A DNA stretch of 64,000 bases, from NCBI GenBank assembly GCA_017651245.1, contig JAGCDQ010000076.1, positions 62,001 to 126,000 on the forward strand, in the 5' to 3' direction. The DNA comes from Bacteroidaceae bacterium (GTDB taxonomy: Bacteria; Bacteroidota; Bacteroidia; Bacteroidales; Bacteroidaceae). The first letter of the stretch is position 1. Every line of letters starts with the position of its first letter. Shown piece after piece: positions 16,341 to 24,472 of the stretch. Below the pieces are notes generated by a model. It saw only the letters and a list, made by a program, of their open reading frames with translations, searched no databases and was not told the DNA's origin. Both the position numbers and the translations under genes were made by a program.

Positions 16341-16563
16341 TCCACACCCCGTGGAAACGTTCTCGACGATGTCGGGAAGCCTTCCACACCCCATGGAAAG
16401 GTTCCCGACGATGAAAAGAAGCCTTCCACACCCTATGGAAAGGTTCCCGACGATGAAAAGAAGCCTTCCACACCCTATGGAAACCTTCCCGACGATGTTT
16501 CGGGGCTCGACATACCCTATGGAAACCTTCCCGACGACGTTGAGAGGCTCGACATACCCTATG
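16341..16563 (+). repeat. 42-bp minisatellite, about 5.3 copies
   Basis: Five full 42-bp units start at 16341, 16383, 16425, 16467 and 16509, with a 13-bp partial unit at 16551-16563. Copies 2-3 are nearly identical and the outer ones drift. Most units contain a small dyad TTCCA-7 nt-TGGAA. Because 42 is divisible by three, several frames stay open, including an 82-codon one (16335-16583) with a 14-residue repeat; there is no other sign that it is coding. The array lies between the lipoprotein and the DUF6261 gene, 85 bp before the latter. Confidence 0.9.
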
Positions 16564-16598
16564 TTTTGCCATTCGGATTTTAACATTTCGACGCTGAA

Positions 16599-16627
16599 AC
16601 GCCCTAAAATAGGCACTTTTTATTTTT
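16599..16627 (+). terminator. Hairpin with T-run upstream of the first DUF6261 gene
   Basis: GCCCTAAAATAGGC can form a short stem with a bulge and is followed by TTTTTATTTTTT. It lies only about 20 bp before the ATG at 16649, so it could end transcription from upstream or act as an attenuator. The stem is weak. Confidence 0.35.
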
Positions 16628-16648
16628 TCTAACCTAAATTTTATCAAA

Positions 16649-17578
16649 ATGGAGAATATCCCTTCTTTAGTGCAGGAATTGAACCTGCGAGGCACGACCA
16701 ACGCCGTTTGCATCAGCGTGGTCAAGTACACACTCGACCAGTTCGATGAGTTTTTCACCCAACAAAATCCAGCGCCTGCCAAGCTGGCCCGCCAGCTGGT
16801 GAGCTGCCGAGCCCGTTACAGCGCGCTCGACGATGTCTATGCCCAGCAGCTGAAGGCCGAAGAGACGGAAAGCATCTCGACCCTCGATTCGGAGGGCGAC
16901 CAGCTCGTCTATGGCGTGAAGGGCATGACGGATGCCTATCGCCGCATGGACTTCGATTCGGAGAAGAAGGCGTCGGCCAACCGATTCTATGAGTTCATGC
17001 GCAAGCACCGCATCGACCCGACGGAGAACATGATTTCGGAGTGGTCGAAAATCCAGCAGTTCACCGATGAATGGTCAAACACCCCATCGCTCCAGGCCGA
17101 TGCCGCCGCGCTCGGGCTCAGTGGCGCGATGACGCGTCTGGCAGCCATCGAGGTGGAAATCCGCCAGCTCATGACCTCCCGCAACGACGCGGCTCCCGAG
17201 GCTCAGGCGGTGAAGAAGGCGCGCGAGGCTCTCTATCCCGAATACCGCGCCCTCATCCTCCTGCTCAACTCCTACGCCGTGGTGGACGATGACCCACAGA
17301 CCTATGCCCTGCTCATCAATCGACTGAACAGGAACATCGACTACGTGCGCCAGCATGCCATGGCAGGCGGCGGTTCCAGCTCTGGCTCTAACAGCGGCAA
17401 CGGCGGCACCACGCCAAGCGACGACCAAGGTGGCGGTGGCGACGACAACGGCGGTGGCGATGACAATGGTGGCGACAACGGTGGTGGCGAGAACACGAAT
17501 CCGACGAATCCCACGAATCCTGACAACGGGGGCGACAATGGCGGAGGAGGCGATGACGGCGGCGAAGGAGTTTTTTGA
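16649..17578 (+). CDS. DUF6261-like protein with Gly/Asn/Asp-rich tail (copy 1)
   Basis: A 309-residue protein with no signal peptide. Residues 1-235 are helical and resemble the DUF6261 family of Bacteroidetes (function unknown), with runs such as YPEYRALILLLNSYAVV. Residues 237-309 are low-complexity (Gly, Asn, Asp, Ser, Thr, Pro) and end GGDDGGEGVF. The tail is nearly the same as that of a second copy at 36635-37567 (both have GGGENTNPTNP) although the bodies have diverged strongly. No promoter is evident right upstream; it may depend on read-through from the lipoprotein gene past the minisatellite. Confidence 0.7.
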   Translation: MENIPSLVQELNLRGTTNAVCISVVKYTLDQFDEFFTQQNPAPAKLARQLVSCRARYSALDDVYAQQLKAEETESISTLDSEGDQLVYGVKGMTDAYRRMDFDSEKKASANRFYEFMRKHRIDPTENMISEWSKIQQFTDEWSNTPSLQADAAALGLSGAMTRLAAIEVEIRQLMTSRNDAAPEAQAVKKAREALYPEYRALILLLNSYAVVDDDPQTYALLINRLNRNIDYVRQHAMAGGGSSSGSNSGNGGTTPSDDQGGGGDDNGGGDDNGGDNGGGENTNPTNPTNPDNGGDNGGGGDDGGEGVF

Positions 17579-17579
17579 A

Positions 17580-17610
17580 TTGAAAATTGAAAGTTGAAAA
17601 TTGAAAATTA
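17580..17610 (+). repeat. Heptamer phrase repeat TTGAAAN
   Basis: Four tandem heptamers of the form TTGAAAA/TTGAAAG immediately after the DUF6261 stop codon. Part of the intergenic short-repeat family seen across the window. Confidence 0.8.
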
Positions 17611-17770
17611 TTGCGGCAAGCCGCCGAAGGGAAAATAGGTAAAAATAGGGAAAAATAAATAAAAATCCTTTTTTTATATCTTTACTTGTTTTTTTTATTT
17701 TTTTCCTTCGGCGCCAACGGCGCAATTAAAGGTCAAAGAGCTATGTGGGGTGTCGATAACCGCTGAACGA

Positions 17771-17800
17771 AAAAGGAGAGGCTCCAAACGGGGTCTCTCC
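17771..17800 (-). terminator. Terminator of the 56-residue small gene
   Basis: On the minus strand GGAGAGACCCC, a GTTT loop, GGAGCCTCTCC and then TTTTT. It starts 10 bp after the stop codon of the small gene at 17810-17980. Its presence is independent support that the small gene is real. Confidence 0.75.
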
Positions 17801-17809
17801 TTTCTTGTC

Positions 17810-17980
17810 TTATTTTTCGAAACTTTTTTTGTTTTTTTCTTGGGCTTCTTTAATGGCTTCAGCAAAGCCAGCCAATGGAGTGAAGGGTGCAAACTGGGCT
17901 GCACGCTTCCACATCGACATCTGCGGATGACGCTTCGAAACGTGATGGGGTAGGTCGATGATATCGTCGTAATTTCCCAT
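17810..17980 (-). CDS. Small protein, 56 residues (DIIxLPHHVSKxHPQM family)
   Basis: An ATG-to-TAA frame of 56 codons, beginning MGNYDDIIDLPHHVSKRHPQ and continuing with KRAAQFAPFTPLAGFAEAIKE. I recognise the pattern DIIxLPHHVS-xHPxMS-RAAQFAPFxxLxG from short proteins common in gut Firmicutes, where they usually sit beside Y-family DNA polymerase genes; no polymerase gene is near here and the typical longer C-terminus is replaced by a Lys-rich end. Function unknown; transfer from another lineage is possible. A Rho-independent terminator follows. Heptamer repeats lie just upstream of its start. Confidence 0.75.
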   Translation of the reverse strand: MGNYDDIIDLPHHVSKRHPQMSMWKRAAQFAPFTPLAGFAEAIKEAQEKNKKSFEK

Positions 17981-17992
17981 AAATCGTAAGTT

Positions 17993-18058
17993 TTAACCCT
18001 TAACCCTTAACCCTTAACCTTTGACCTTAGACCTTTGACCTTTGACCTTCAAAAGCCT
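17993..18058 (+). repeat. Heptamer phrase repeat TTAACCC/TTGACCT
   Basis: About eight tandem heptamers: TTAACCC and TTAACCT units, then TTGACCT and TAGACCT units. They fill the gap between the nhaA stop codon and the start of the 56-residue small gene. Confidence 0.85.
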
Positions 18059-19483
18059 TTAACCTTTACAGCTTTTCTTCTCCATCTTTGCGAAGAGGGA
18101 AATGAGGAGGGAGCCGAGGATGCCGGCGGAGAGGGAGCCGAGCAGGACGGCTATCTTGCCGGAGGAACGGAGCATGTCGGTGGTGGCAGGGTCGAGCTCG
18201 CCGAAGGAGAGGGTGTCGACGAAGATTGCCATGGTGAAGCCGATGCCGCCGAGACAGGCTACGGCGAAGAGCATTTTCCAAGAGGCGTTCTCGGGCATGG
18301 CGCCCACCTTGCACTTGATGGCGATGAAGGAGGCGAGGGTGATGCCGATGGGCTTGCCGAGGAGGAGTCCGAAGAAGATGCCCATGCCGACCATGCCGAC
18401 GCCCTGGAGGGGCAGTGCCTGGAAGATGTTGAAGAAGCTGATGTCGGGGATGACCACGCCGGCGTTGGCAAGGGCGAAGATGGGCATGATGAGGAAGTTG
18501 ACCCAGGGGTTGAGCGCGTGCTCAAGACGGTAGGACATGCCGATGGAGTTGTTGGTGATGTAGCTCATGCGGCGCAGGCAGTGGCGCTGGGGACCGTTGG
18601 GGAAGGGCACGCCGAGCTCGAACTCGTCGTGGTCATAGCGGGCGATGCGGCTGAGGTACTTGCGGTTGCTGCGGTCGAGGTAGGAGCGAGTGAAGCGTGC
18701 GTCCATCGGTATCATGAATGCCATGACGACGCCCGACATGGTGGAGTGGATGCCTGAGTAGTAGAAGAGGAACCACACGACGATGGCGGGGATGAGGTAG
18801 AACATCATGCGCTTCTCGCCGAGCTTGTTCAGGAGGCGGATGCCGATGATGAGGAGGATGGCGATGAAGAGGAGGGGCAGGTTGATGTCGCCGCCATAGA
18901 AGAATGCCACGACGAGGATGGCGCCGAGGTCGTCGGCGATGGCGAGGGCGGTGAGGAAGATCTTGAGGGAGACGGGCACCTTGTTGCCGAGGATGGACAT
19001 GATGCCGACGGCAAAGGCGATGTCGGTGGCGGTGGGGATTCCCCAGCCTCCGGCGGTGGTGGTGCCGATGTTGAAGATGGTGTAGAAGAGGGCAGGGATG
19101 GCCATTCCGCCCGCTGCCGCGATGACGGGCAGGAGGGCTTTCTTCACGCTGGAGAGCTCGCCGCAGACGACTTCGCGCTTGATTTCAAGTCCGACGGTGA
19201 AGAAGAAGATGACCATGAGGATGTCGTTGATGAACTTCTCGACGGTCATGTCTTGCGGGAAGCTGACGGTGAAGGTCTCGTTGCTGATGGTCATGGAGAG
19301 GCTGGTCTCCAGGAACTCGTGATAGAAGTGTGCCGTGGCTGGCAGGTTGGCAAGCAACATGGCGATGATGACGCACACGAGGAGCGTGACGCCGCTTGCC
19401 CAGGGCTGCTTCATGAAGTTGGTGCGTGACAGCTTCATGGAGTGCAGCCCCTTGTTCCATGTGTAGAGGGGTATCAATCTCAT
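18059..19483 (-). CDS. nhaA: Na+/H+ antiporter NhaA
   Basis: A 474-residue inner-membrane protein with about 12 hydrophobic segments. The transport-site aspartates are visible: IPTATDIAFA (the Asp133 site of the E. coli protein) and ALAIADDLGAI (the Asp163/Asp164 pair). It exchanges cytoplasmic Na+ for H+ and helps pH and salt homeostasis. The start is uncertain: ATGs at 19483 and 19438 both precede the first membrane segment. A hydrophilic stretch between halves (DRSNRKYLSRIARYDHDEFE) is longer than in E. coli NhaA. Two AraC regulators lie upstream on the same strand. Confidence 0.93.
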   Translation of the reverse strand: MRLIPLYTWNKGLHSMKLSRTNFMKQPWASGVTLLVCVIIAMLLANLPATAHFYHEFLETSLSMTISNETFTVSFPQDMTVEKFINDILMVIFFFTVGLEIKREVVCGELSSVKKALLPVIAAAGGMAIPALFYTIFNIGTTTAGGWGIPTATDIAFAVGIMSILGNKVPVSLKIFLTALAIADDLGAILVVAFFYGGDINLPLLFIAILLIIGIRLLNKLGEKRMMFYLIPAIVVWFLFYYSGIHSTMSGVVMAFMIPMDARFTRSYLDRSNRKYLSRIARYDHDEFELGVPFPNGPQRHCLRRMSYITNNSIGMSYRLEHALNPWVNFLIMPIFALANAGVVIPDISFFNIFQALPLQGVGMVGMGIFFGLLLGKPIGITLASFIAIKCKVGAMPENASWKMLFAVACLGGIGFTMAIFVDTLSFGELDPATTDMLRSSGKIAVLLGSLSAGILGSLLISLFAKMEKKSCKG

Positions 19484-19556
19484 AAAAACAATCTTTTTAT
19501 CGTTATCTTAGTTTCTGTTTTTTTCGGTCTTTCGCTTGCGGGGGGACGAGCGGCAC

Positions 19557-20456
19557 TCACGCCAGATGCGACTTGGCAAACTCCTTGGGCGTGATGCCTG
19601 CCACGCGCTTGAAGTAGCGGCTGAAGCTGCTCACGGTGGGGAAGTGGAGCGCCTGGCTGGTCTCCCTGAGCGTGTAGTGGTGCACGAGGAGCATCGCCTT
19701 GGCTTTCTGCGCCACCGCCTCGTCAATCCAGCTCGATGCGTTCTTCTTGCTGTAGCTGGTGCAGACGAAGGAGAGGTACTTGCTGGAGATGCCGAGCTGA
19801 TGGGCGTAGTATTGCACGGTTCTCTCCTGGATGGCGTGCTTGTTGAGCAAGGAAAGGAACTTGCAATAGACCTCGTACTGACGGGAACTGCTGTCGCCCT
19901 CGAGGGGTACGGGGTTGTACTTGTGTATGTTGATGCCCTTGATCATCATGGCGTTGAGCAGGGCGTGGATGTAGGCATCGCGCAGCTCATAGTCGTCGCC
20001 CTGCAGGTCGCGCTTGATGTCGGTGTAGAGCTTGCACAAGTCGGCAAGCTGCTGGTCGGTCATGGGGGAGATGAAGTGACGGAGGGAGAGACGGGCGCTG
20101 CTGTAGGTGACGCCAATCTCCTGATAGAGCTCGTTGCCCAGCTTGGGGTAGGTGACGAAGAGGAAGTATTGCGCCTCGGGGTTGTCGAACCGGATGCTGA
20201 ACGTGTTCTCTGGCATGATGGTGGCGAGGAAGTTCTTCGGAACGAACTCTTCCTTCCCGTTGATGTTGAGGGTGCAATCGCCATTCATCATGAAGAGGGA
20301 AATCTTCTGGTAAATCTTGATGGGGGCGGCATTGTTGAGCGCCTCGAGGGGGTTGGTGCCGTTGAAGGTGTCAAAGAGGAGAAGCTGCTCCTTGATGCCT
20401 GCGACGGGGACGATGCCTGCCTGGGAGAATATGTCGGAATATTCGACGTAGTTCAT
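19557..20456 (-). CDS. AraC-family transcriptional regulator
   Basis: A 299-residue regulator. Residues 1-180 form a cupin-like sensor region and the last ~100 carry the two AraC helix-turn-helices, with the family signature PTVSSFSRYFKRVAGITPKEF near the C-terminus (about residues 273-293). It lies 17 bp downstream of a second AraC gene on the same strand; the two share domain order and length and look like an old tandem duplication. Regulation of nhaA is possible from position only. Confidence 0.88.
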   Translation of the reverse strand: MNYVEYSDIFSQAGIVPVAGIKEQLLLFDTFNGTNPLEALNNAAPIKIYQKISLFMMNGDCTLNINGKEEFVPKNFLATIMPENTFSIRFDNPEAQYFLFVTYPKLGNELYQEIGVTYSSARLSLRHFISPMTDQQLADLCKLYTDIKRDLQGDDYELRDAYIHALLNAMMIKGINIHKYNPVPLEGDSSSRQYEVYCKFLSLLNKHAIQERTVQYYAHQLGISSKYLSFVCTSYSKKNASSWIDEAVAQKAKAMLLVHHYTLRETSQALHFPTVSSFSRYFKRVAGITPKEFAKSHLA

Positions 20457-20473
20457 ATCTTCTTAGTGAGTCG

Positions 20474-21391
20474 TTATGATTTTGAGACGAAATTCATGGA
20501 TTGGACGTTGTACTGCTTCAGGTAGGCGTGAGGCGACAGGCCTGTGATGCGCTTGAAGTAGCATCCGAAGAAACTCTGGCTGGGGAAGTTGTATTCCTCG
20601 CTGATGGCCTTGATGTTGGCTTCGTTGCAGTAGAGCGTCTGCTTGACGGACAAGACCACGAACTGGTCAATCGCCTGGGATGCCGTGAGCCCGGTGAACC
20701 GCAGCACGAGGGTGGTGAGGTACTTGGGCGTGATGTGCAGCTGGTCGGCATAGAACTGAACGGAACGCTCCTTCTTGTGCTGCTGGCTGAGCAAGTCGAT
20801 GAACTTGTTGAAGAACACGTATTGGTTGGTGTTCTTCACGTAGTTGACGATTCCCTCCTCGATGGGCAGGGAGAAGAACTTGGCGATGTAGGCGGACTGG
20901 TAGGACCGCAGCACGATTTCCTTCATGGGGTAATCGTCGCGCTGGTGCTCTCGCTTGATGCGCAGGTAGCATTCCAACAGCGTGCTCATGTCGTCCTCGC
21001 TGAGTCGGATGTGGCGGAACTTGAAGGCGTTGTTGTGGAGCTTTGGACTCACGCGGGTGTGCTTGTAGATGTCGGCCATGAGATGGCTGCGCGTGAGGAA
21101 CGTGAAGAAGATGCAACGCGAATCGTTGACCACCACGCTCATACAGGGCATGACCACGAGGTATTCGTTGGCCTTCAATGTGATGTACGTTCCACCTACA
21201 ACGATGTTGAGGGTGCCCCGCACCACAACGGTGATATATACGTAGTCAGCATTATAGATTTCCTTGCGGGCACGGATGAAGGGCTCTCCCTTCTCGTCGA
21301 GGTTATCCATAATGTTGTATTTCCCTTCGAACGAAGAGAAAAATGCGTTCTGCGCATGATTTTCGGTAATGATGTCTCCTTGCAGAATCAT
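20474..21391 (-). CDS. AraC-family transcriptional regulator
   Basis: A 305-residue regulator with a sensor region (residues 1-190) and a C-terminal AraC DNA-binding domain; the signature reads FPSQSFFGCYFKRITGLSPHAYLKQY (split here: FPSQSFFGCYFKR, then ITGLSPHAYLKQY). It is the upstream member of a tandem pair with the gene at 19557-20456. Its ligand and targets are unknown. Confidence 0.87.
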   Translation of the reverse strand: MILQGDIITENHAQNAFFSSFEGKYNIMDNLDEKGEPFIRARKEIYNADYVYITVVVRGTLNIVVGGTYITLKANEYLVVMPCMSVVVNDSRCIFFTFLTRSHLMADIYKHTRVSPKLHNNAFKFRHIRLSEDDMSTLLECYLRIKREHQRDDYPMKEIVLRSYQSAYIAKFFSLPIEEGIVNYVKNTNQYVFFNKFIDLLSQQHKKERSVQFYADQLHITPKYLTTLVLRFTGLTASQAIDQFVVLSVKQTLYCNEANIKAISEEYNFPSQSFFGCYFKRITGLSPHAYLKQYNVQSMNFVSKS

Positions 21392-21451
21392 AAGTTGACA
21401 GTTAGTTAATGTTCGTAGGCTCAGCGTGAATCTCCTGGGAGAAACCGCTCG

Positions 21452-21976
21452 CTATGCGTTCGCTGCACGCAGGATGAGCGTCGTGGCGCCGATGGTGATG
21501 ATGGCACCGTCTTCGAGATTGACTCGATCCACATCCCGAAGGATGTCGTTCATGTAGAACGTGCCTGTATCGCTGGGGGCATCCCGAAGGATGTATTGAA
21601 GTTTTCCTTGTTTGTTCTTCTTCACCGTGATGACGCAATGGAAAGTGTCGATGCTGGGGTCGCGCGTCTCGATGGGCTTGTTGATGTTGGTCCCCTTCAC
21701 ATATCTGCCAAATTCATTCTCCCCTAAATCCAGCGGAATGACCTGTTTGTAGGCAAACCTGTTCTCCACCACCACGATGCTGCCGTAGTCCTCGTTGTAG
21801 GCATGCTCGTCGAGTGTCTTCTCCTCATGCCGGTTGGCGAGTTTGGTTTTCCCGATACGGATGCCAAACTCCTTCTTACAGTGTTCGCATACAAAAATCA
21901 GTGATTGCCCTTCGGTGTATTTGGTCTCGTCAAAGACGATGTAGCTGTCGCATTTGGGACATCTGACTCTCTTCAT
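21452..21976 (-). CDS. FHA-domain protein with N-terminal zinc ribbon
   Basis: A 174-residue protein. Residues 5-36 hold two Cys pairs (CPKC and CEHC), typical of an MJ0042/zinc-ribbon-like finger. Residues 75-170 form a forkhead-associated domain with the phosphothreonine-binding pattern EFGRYVKG...RDPSIDTFHCVITV...DAPSDTGTFYMN. FHA domains recognise phospho-Thr peptides, which points to Ser/Thr kinase signalling; no such kinase is encoded in this window. It lies 15 bp after the HU/SPOR gene and is probably in its operon. Confidence 0.85.
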   Translation of the reverse strand: MKRVRCPKCDSYIVFDETKYTEGQSLIFVCEHCKKEFGIRIGKTKLANRHEEKTLDEHAYNEDYGSIVVVENRFAYKQVIPLDLGENEFGRYVKGTNINKPIETRDPSIDTFHCVITVKKNKQGKLQYILRDAPSDTGTFYMNDILRDVDRVNLEDGAIITIGATTLILRAANA

Positions 21977-21991
21977 GCCGTGTCCTCCCTC

Positions 21992-23131
21992 TTAGAGTTC
22001 CAGAATCCAAGCGTCGGAAAAAGCGGAATTTTGCTTGCGGAATTTGCCCAAAGCCTCCTGCGCTGCCGCTTCGTTGGCATATTCGGAATAGAGAACACGG
22101 CTCACCTTGCCATTCTTCACATATCGTCCCTCACCCAATCCTTCTTTGGCAAGCGTCTTGATGAATCTCTCCGCATTGTCCTGGCTCACATAAGTGGCAA
22201 GCACGATGGCATAGCGACCTGCCTTCTTTGCAGGCTCAGCCTTGACAGGTTCAACCTTTGCAGGTTCAACCTTTGCAGGAGCTTTCTCTGCACTTTCCTT
22301 TGCAGGTTCAACCTTGACAGGAGCTTTCTCTGCACTTTCCTTTGCAGGTTCAGCCTTGACAGGAGTCTCTGTGGCAACTTTCTCCTTGGCTGGTGCCTCT
22401 GCTGGTTTTGCAGCTGGGGTGTTTGCCTTCACCGCCACTTTTTCCATCGTGGGGAATGACGCAACGACCGTGTCTGCATTGTTGCTGGGCTGGTTCATTG
22501 CCATATAGGAGAAGCAGAAGAACAGCACGACGGCTGCGGCTGCAGAAATGCCGACATCCAGCCAATGGCGATTGATGCGGATGACCACACCATTCTGTTT
22601 TGGCTCCTGCTTTTCAGTCTCAACCTTGGCAGCAGTCTCTTTCTGGGCAATGTGCATGGCTGCAGCTGCCTGCAGGTTGCGCTCAATGTCCTTTTCCTTG
22701 ATGACGTGTTGCAACGACTTCATCTCATAGGAATACAATCCGTAGAGCGACGGAGTGAGTGCTCCCGTCTCTGGCGAGATGAAGGAAATGTTCTCGTTAA
22801 GGCCTTTCTTGAGGGTGCCGACGTTCTCAAGTTCATACTCACCGTTCATCTCCAGCTCCTGCATCATCTTCTCCAAATCTTTCTCCATCTGTAGATTGGC
22901 GGCAGGGTAGGAGGTGTCGTAGGCAGCCATGTAGGACTGCACCAAGAGACCGTCGTTCACTTGCAACTGCTGATTGAACCCGATGGTGCGATAGGGCGGG
23001 AGGAAAAGCTGCTCCTCATCACCTGTGTATCTCGCCTCGGCATGGTTGGCAATGAAGCCACCAAGCCCTGGCACAATCACGCAATCGTGCTCAAGCAGTA
23101 ACAATTCTATATGTCTTGCTAAAGAAATCAT
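21992..23131 (-). CDS. HU-CCDC81-like / SPOR-domain membrane protein
   Basis: A 379-residue protein typical of Bacteroidetes. Residues 1-135 form the HU-CCDC81-like pair of domains, one membrane segment lies at about 193-210, a Lys/Pro/Ala/Glu linker with repeated VEPAKESAEKAP units spans about 240-303, and a SPOR domain (305-379) is at the C-terminus. SPOR domains bind denuded peptidoglycan at the division site, so a link from a cytoplasmic DNA-binding-like domain to the septal wall is plausible but unproven. Its -7 box lies only 4 nt before the ATG, so the mRNA is probably leaderless. Confidence 0.87.
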   Translation of the reverse strand: MISLARHIELLLLEHDCVIVPGLGGFIANHAEARYTGDEEQLFLPPYRTIGFNQQLQVNDGLLVQSYMAAYDTSYPAANLQMEKDLEKMMQELEMNGEYELENVGTLKKGLNENISFISPETGALTPSLYGLYSYEMKSLQHVIKEKDIERNLQAAAAMHIAQKETAAKVETEKQEPKQNGVVIRINRHWLDVGISAAAAVVLFFCFSYMAMNQPSNNADTVVASFPTMEKVAVKANTPAAKPAEAPAKEKVATETPVKAEPAKESAEKAPVKVEPAKESAEKAPAKVEPAKVEPVKAEPAKKAGRYAIVLATYVSQDNAERFIKTLAKEGLGEGRYVKNGKVSRVLYSEYANEAAAQEALGKFRKQNSAFSDAWILEL

Positions 23132-23135
23132 GCCA

Positions 23136-23143
23136 CAAAGATA
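23136..23143 (-). promoter_or_regulatory. -7 box of the HU/SPOR gene
   Basis: Minus-strand TATCTTTG, followed by 4 nt and the ATG at 23131. Transcription would start at or next to the A of the start codon. Confidence 0.65.
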
Positions 23144-23250
23144 ATGTTTATTTTTATAATCTGAGCAATGTTGGCGGCACTTTTTTGCAAAAAATTCCTA
23201 TTTCTATCTCCAAAGTGTCTGTTTTTTCTTCAAAACACGGCTTTCTTCAC

Positions 23251-23281
23251 AAAAAAGAGCCACATGAATATCATGCGGCCC
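23251..23281 (-). terminator. Terminator of secG
   Basis: Minus-strand hairpin GGGCCGCATGA-TAT-TCATGTGGCTC followed by TTTTTT (plus 23251-23256). It begins 20 bp after the secG stop codon. Confidence 0.8.
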
Positions 23282-23301
23282 ATTTTTCTTGTCAAGCGTT
23301 C

Positions 23302-23631
23302 TTACTCTGCAGGAGTCTGTGAGCCAGTTGCAGGGAATGTGGGAACATTTTCTGCATCAGTTGACTGAGCAGGAGCAGTGATGTTGATAGGAGCTTCCTC
23401 CACTGTGGTCTTTGTCACGAATGCTGCAGACACAATGCTGAGCACCACCATGGCAATAGCCAAGCCCCAAGTGGCTTTCTCGAGGAAGTCCGTAGTCTTG
23501 CGAACACCCATGATCTGGTTTGAAGAAGCAAAGCTGGATGCAAGACCACCGCCCTTTGATTCCTGAATAAGAACAATTCCTACCATCAAGAGTGATGCAA
23601 GAATGACGAGTACAATAATTAATGAATACAT
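23302..23631 (-). CDS. secG: Protein translocase subunit SecG
   Basis: A 109-residue SecG: first membrane segment LIIVLVILASLLMVGIVLI (residues 4-22), the conserved QESKGGGLASSF loop (23-34), a second membrane segment (about 52-72), and a Pro/Thr-rich tail longer than usual. It assists SecYEG by easing SecA cycling. Its own promoter lies inside the 3' end of the preceding gene (23739-23770) and a terminator follows, so it can be transcribed alone. Confidence 0.93.
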   Translation of the reverse strand: MYSLIIVLVILASLLMVGIVLIQESKGGGLASSFASSNQIMGVRKTTDFLEKATWGLAIAMVVLSIVSAAFVTKTTVEEAPINITAPAQSTDAENVPTFPATGSQTPAE

Positions 23632-23691
23632 TTTATTGGTTGAATTTTGTTTTGTTTACTGTTTTTTTTCTGCCAGATTTACTGCCAAAAA

Positions 23692-24438
23692 TCACTTGTT
23701 TTCTTTCAGCAACACCTCCAGCAGATAAATTTGCGCTGCAAAGTTAGAACTTTTTTTCGGATTATTCAAAGAAATTTTGCGTAATATTTCCAAAGCCTGC
23801 TGATATCGCCCCTGTTTTATGTAGATATTGACCATACTCTCGGTATAAATCTCCTCATCTTCGACAGAAAACTCGGGGGAAGCGAACTCACCTTCCTCCA
23901 TGTCGCGGATGTCCATGCGCTGTTTTCCTTTTGTCTCCTCGATGAAACTGTCAATCAGGTCGGCACCCTTCAATTTGGGAACTTCGTCGCTGGTGCTGGA
24001 AGGGTTATTGGACTCCTGCTCATCTTGCTGCATGAGATAAGACGCATAATCCTTGGTGAGGTCGATGAGCGAAGGTTGTTCACGTTCGGGACCATAATTG
24101 TCGTCTGTCTCAATGCCGCCCTCCTGTAAAAAGCGGTCAATGAGTGAAATGGTTCTCGTGCTGTCGCCTTCCGTCTCGATGTTGATGTTGCTGCCAGAAG
24201 ATTGTAGGGTATAGTGCTCTCCCTCGGTCAGGGCAAACAAGGCAGAACGGTCGGGAACGAATGAACTTGCCTTCCTCAATTCAGCACCAAATTCCTGCGA
24301 GTGCAGTTTGTACAGATTGGATAGATATAGCAGACGCGCCACCTGATAGAAAGGGTATTGCTCCACCAATGCTTTCAGTTCAGGTAGTGTTTCGGCGTTC
24401 AGTTTTGAGGGGTCTTCCAGTAACTCTCTAATATTCAT
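23692..24438 (-). CDS. TPR-like hypothetical protein
   Basis: A 248-residue soluble protein of a conserved Bacteroidetes type, with no signal peptide. The first 60 residues (LPELKALVEQYPFYQVARLLYLSNLYKL) and the last 45 (ESMVNIYIKQGRYQQALEILRKISLNNPKKS) look like single TPR-type hairpins flanking an acidic, probably disordered middle (SNNPSSTSDEVPK). It sits between lptE and secG, which hints at an envelope role; no function is known. Confidence 0.75.
   Translation of the reverse strand: MNIRELLEDPSKLNAETLPELKALVEQYPFYQVARLLYLSNLYKLHSQEFGAELRKASSFVPDRSALFALTEGEHYTLQSSGSNINIETEGDSTRTISLIDRFLQEGGIETDDNYGPEREQPSLIDLTKDYASYLMQQDEQESNNPSSTSDEVPKLKGADLIDSFIEETKGKQRMDIRDMEEGEFASPEFSVEDEEIYTESMVNIYIKQGRYQQALEILRKISLNNPKKSSNFAAQIYLLEVLLKENK
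23739..23770 (-). promoter_or_regulatory. Internal promoter of secG
   Basis: Minus-strand TTTG (23770-23767), 20 bp, TAACTTTG (23746-23739). It lies inside the 3' end of the TPR-like gene and 107 bp before the secG ATG. Confidence 0.65.
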
Positions 24439-24472
24439 TCTAATCTTGAAGTAAATAGGTTTTAGTATCTGA

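Noticed and set aside
16335-16583. 82-codon plus-strand frame over the 42-bp array
   Set aside because: Not listed as a gene: openness follows from the period, there is no promoter, and no homologue that I recognise.
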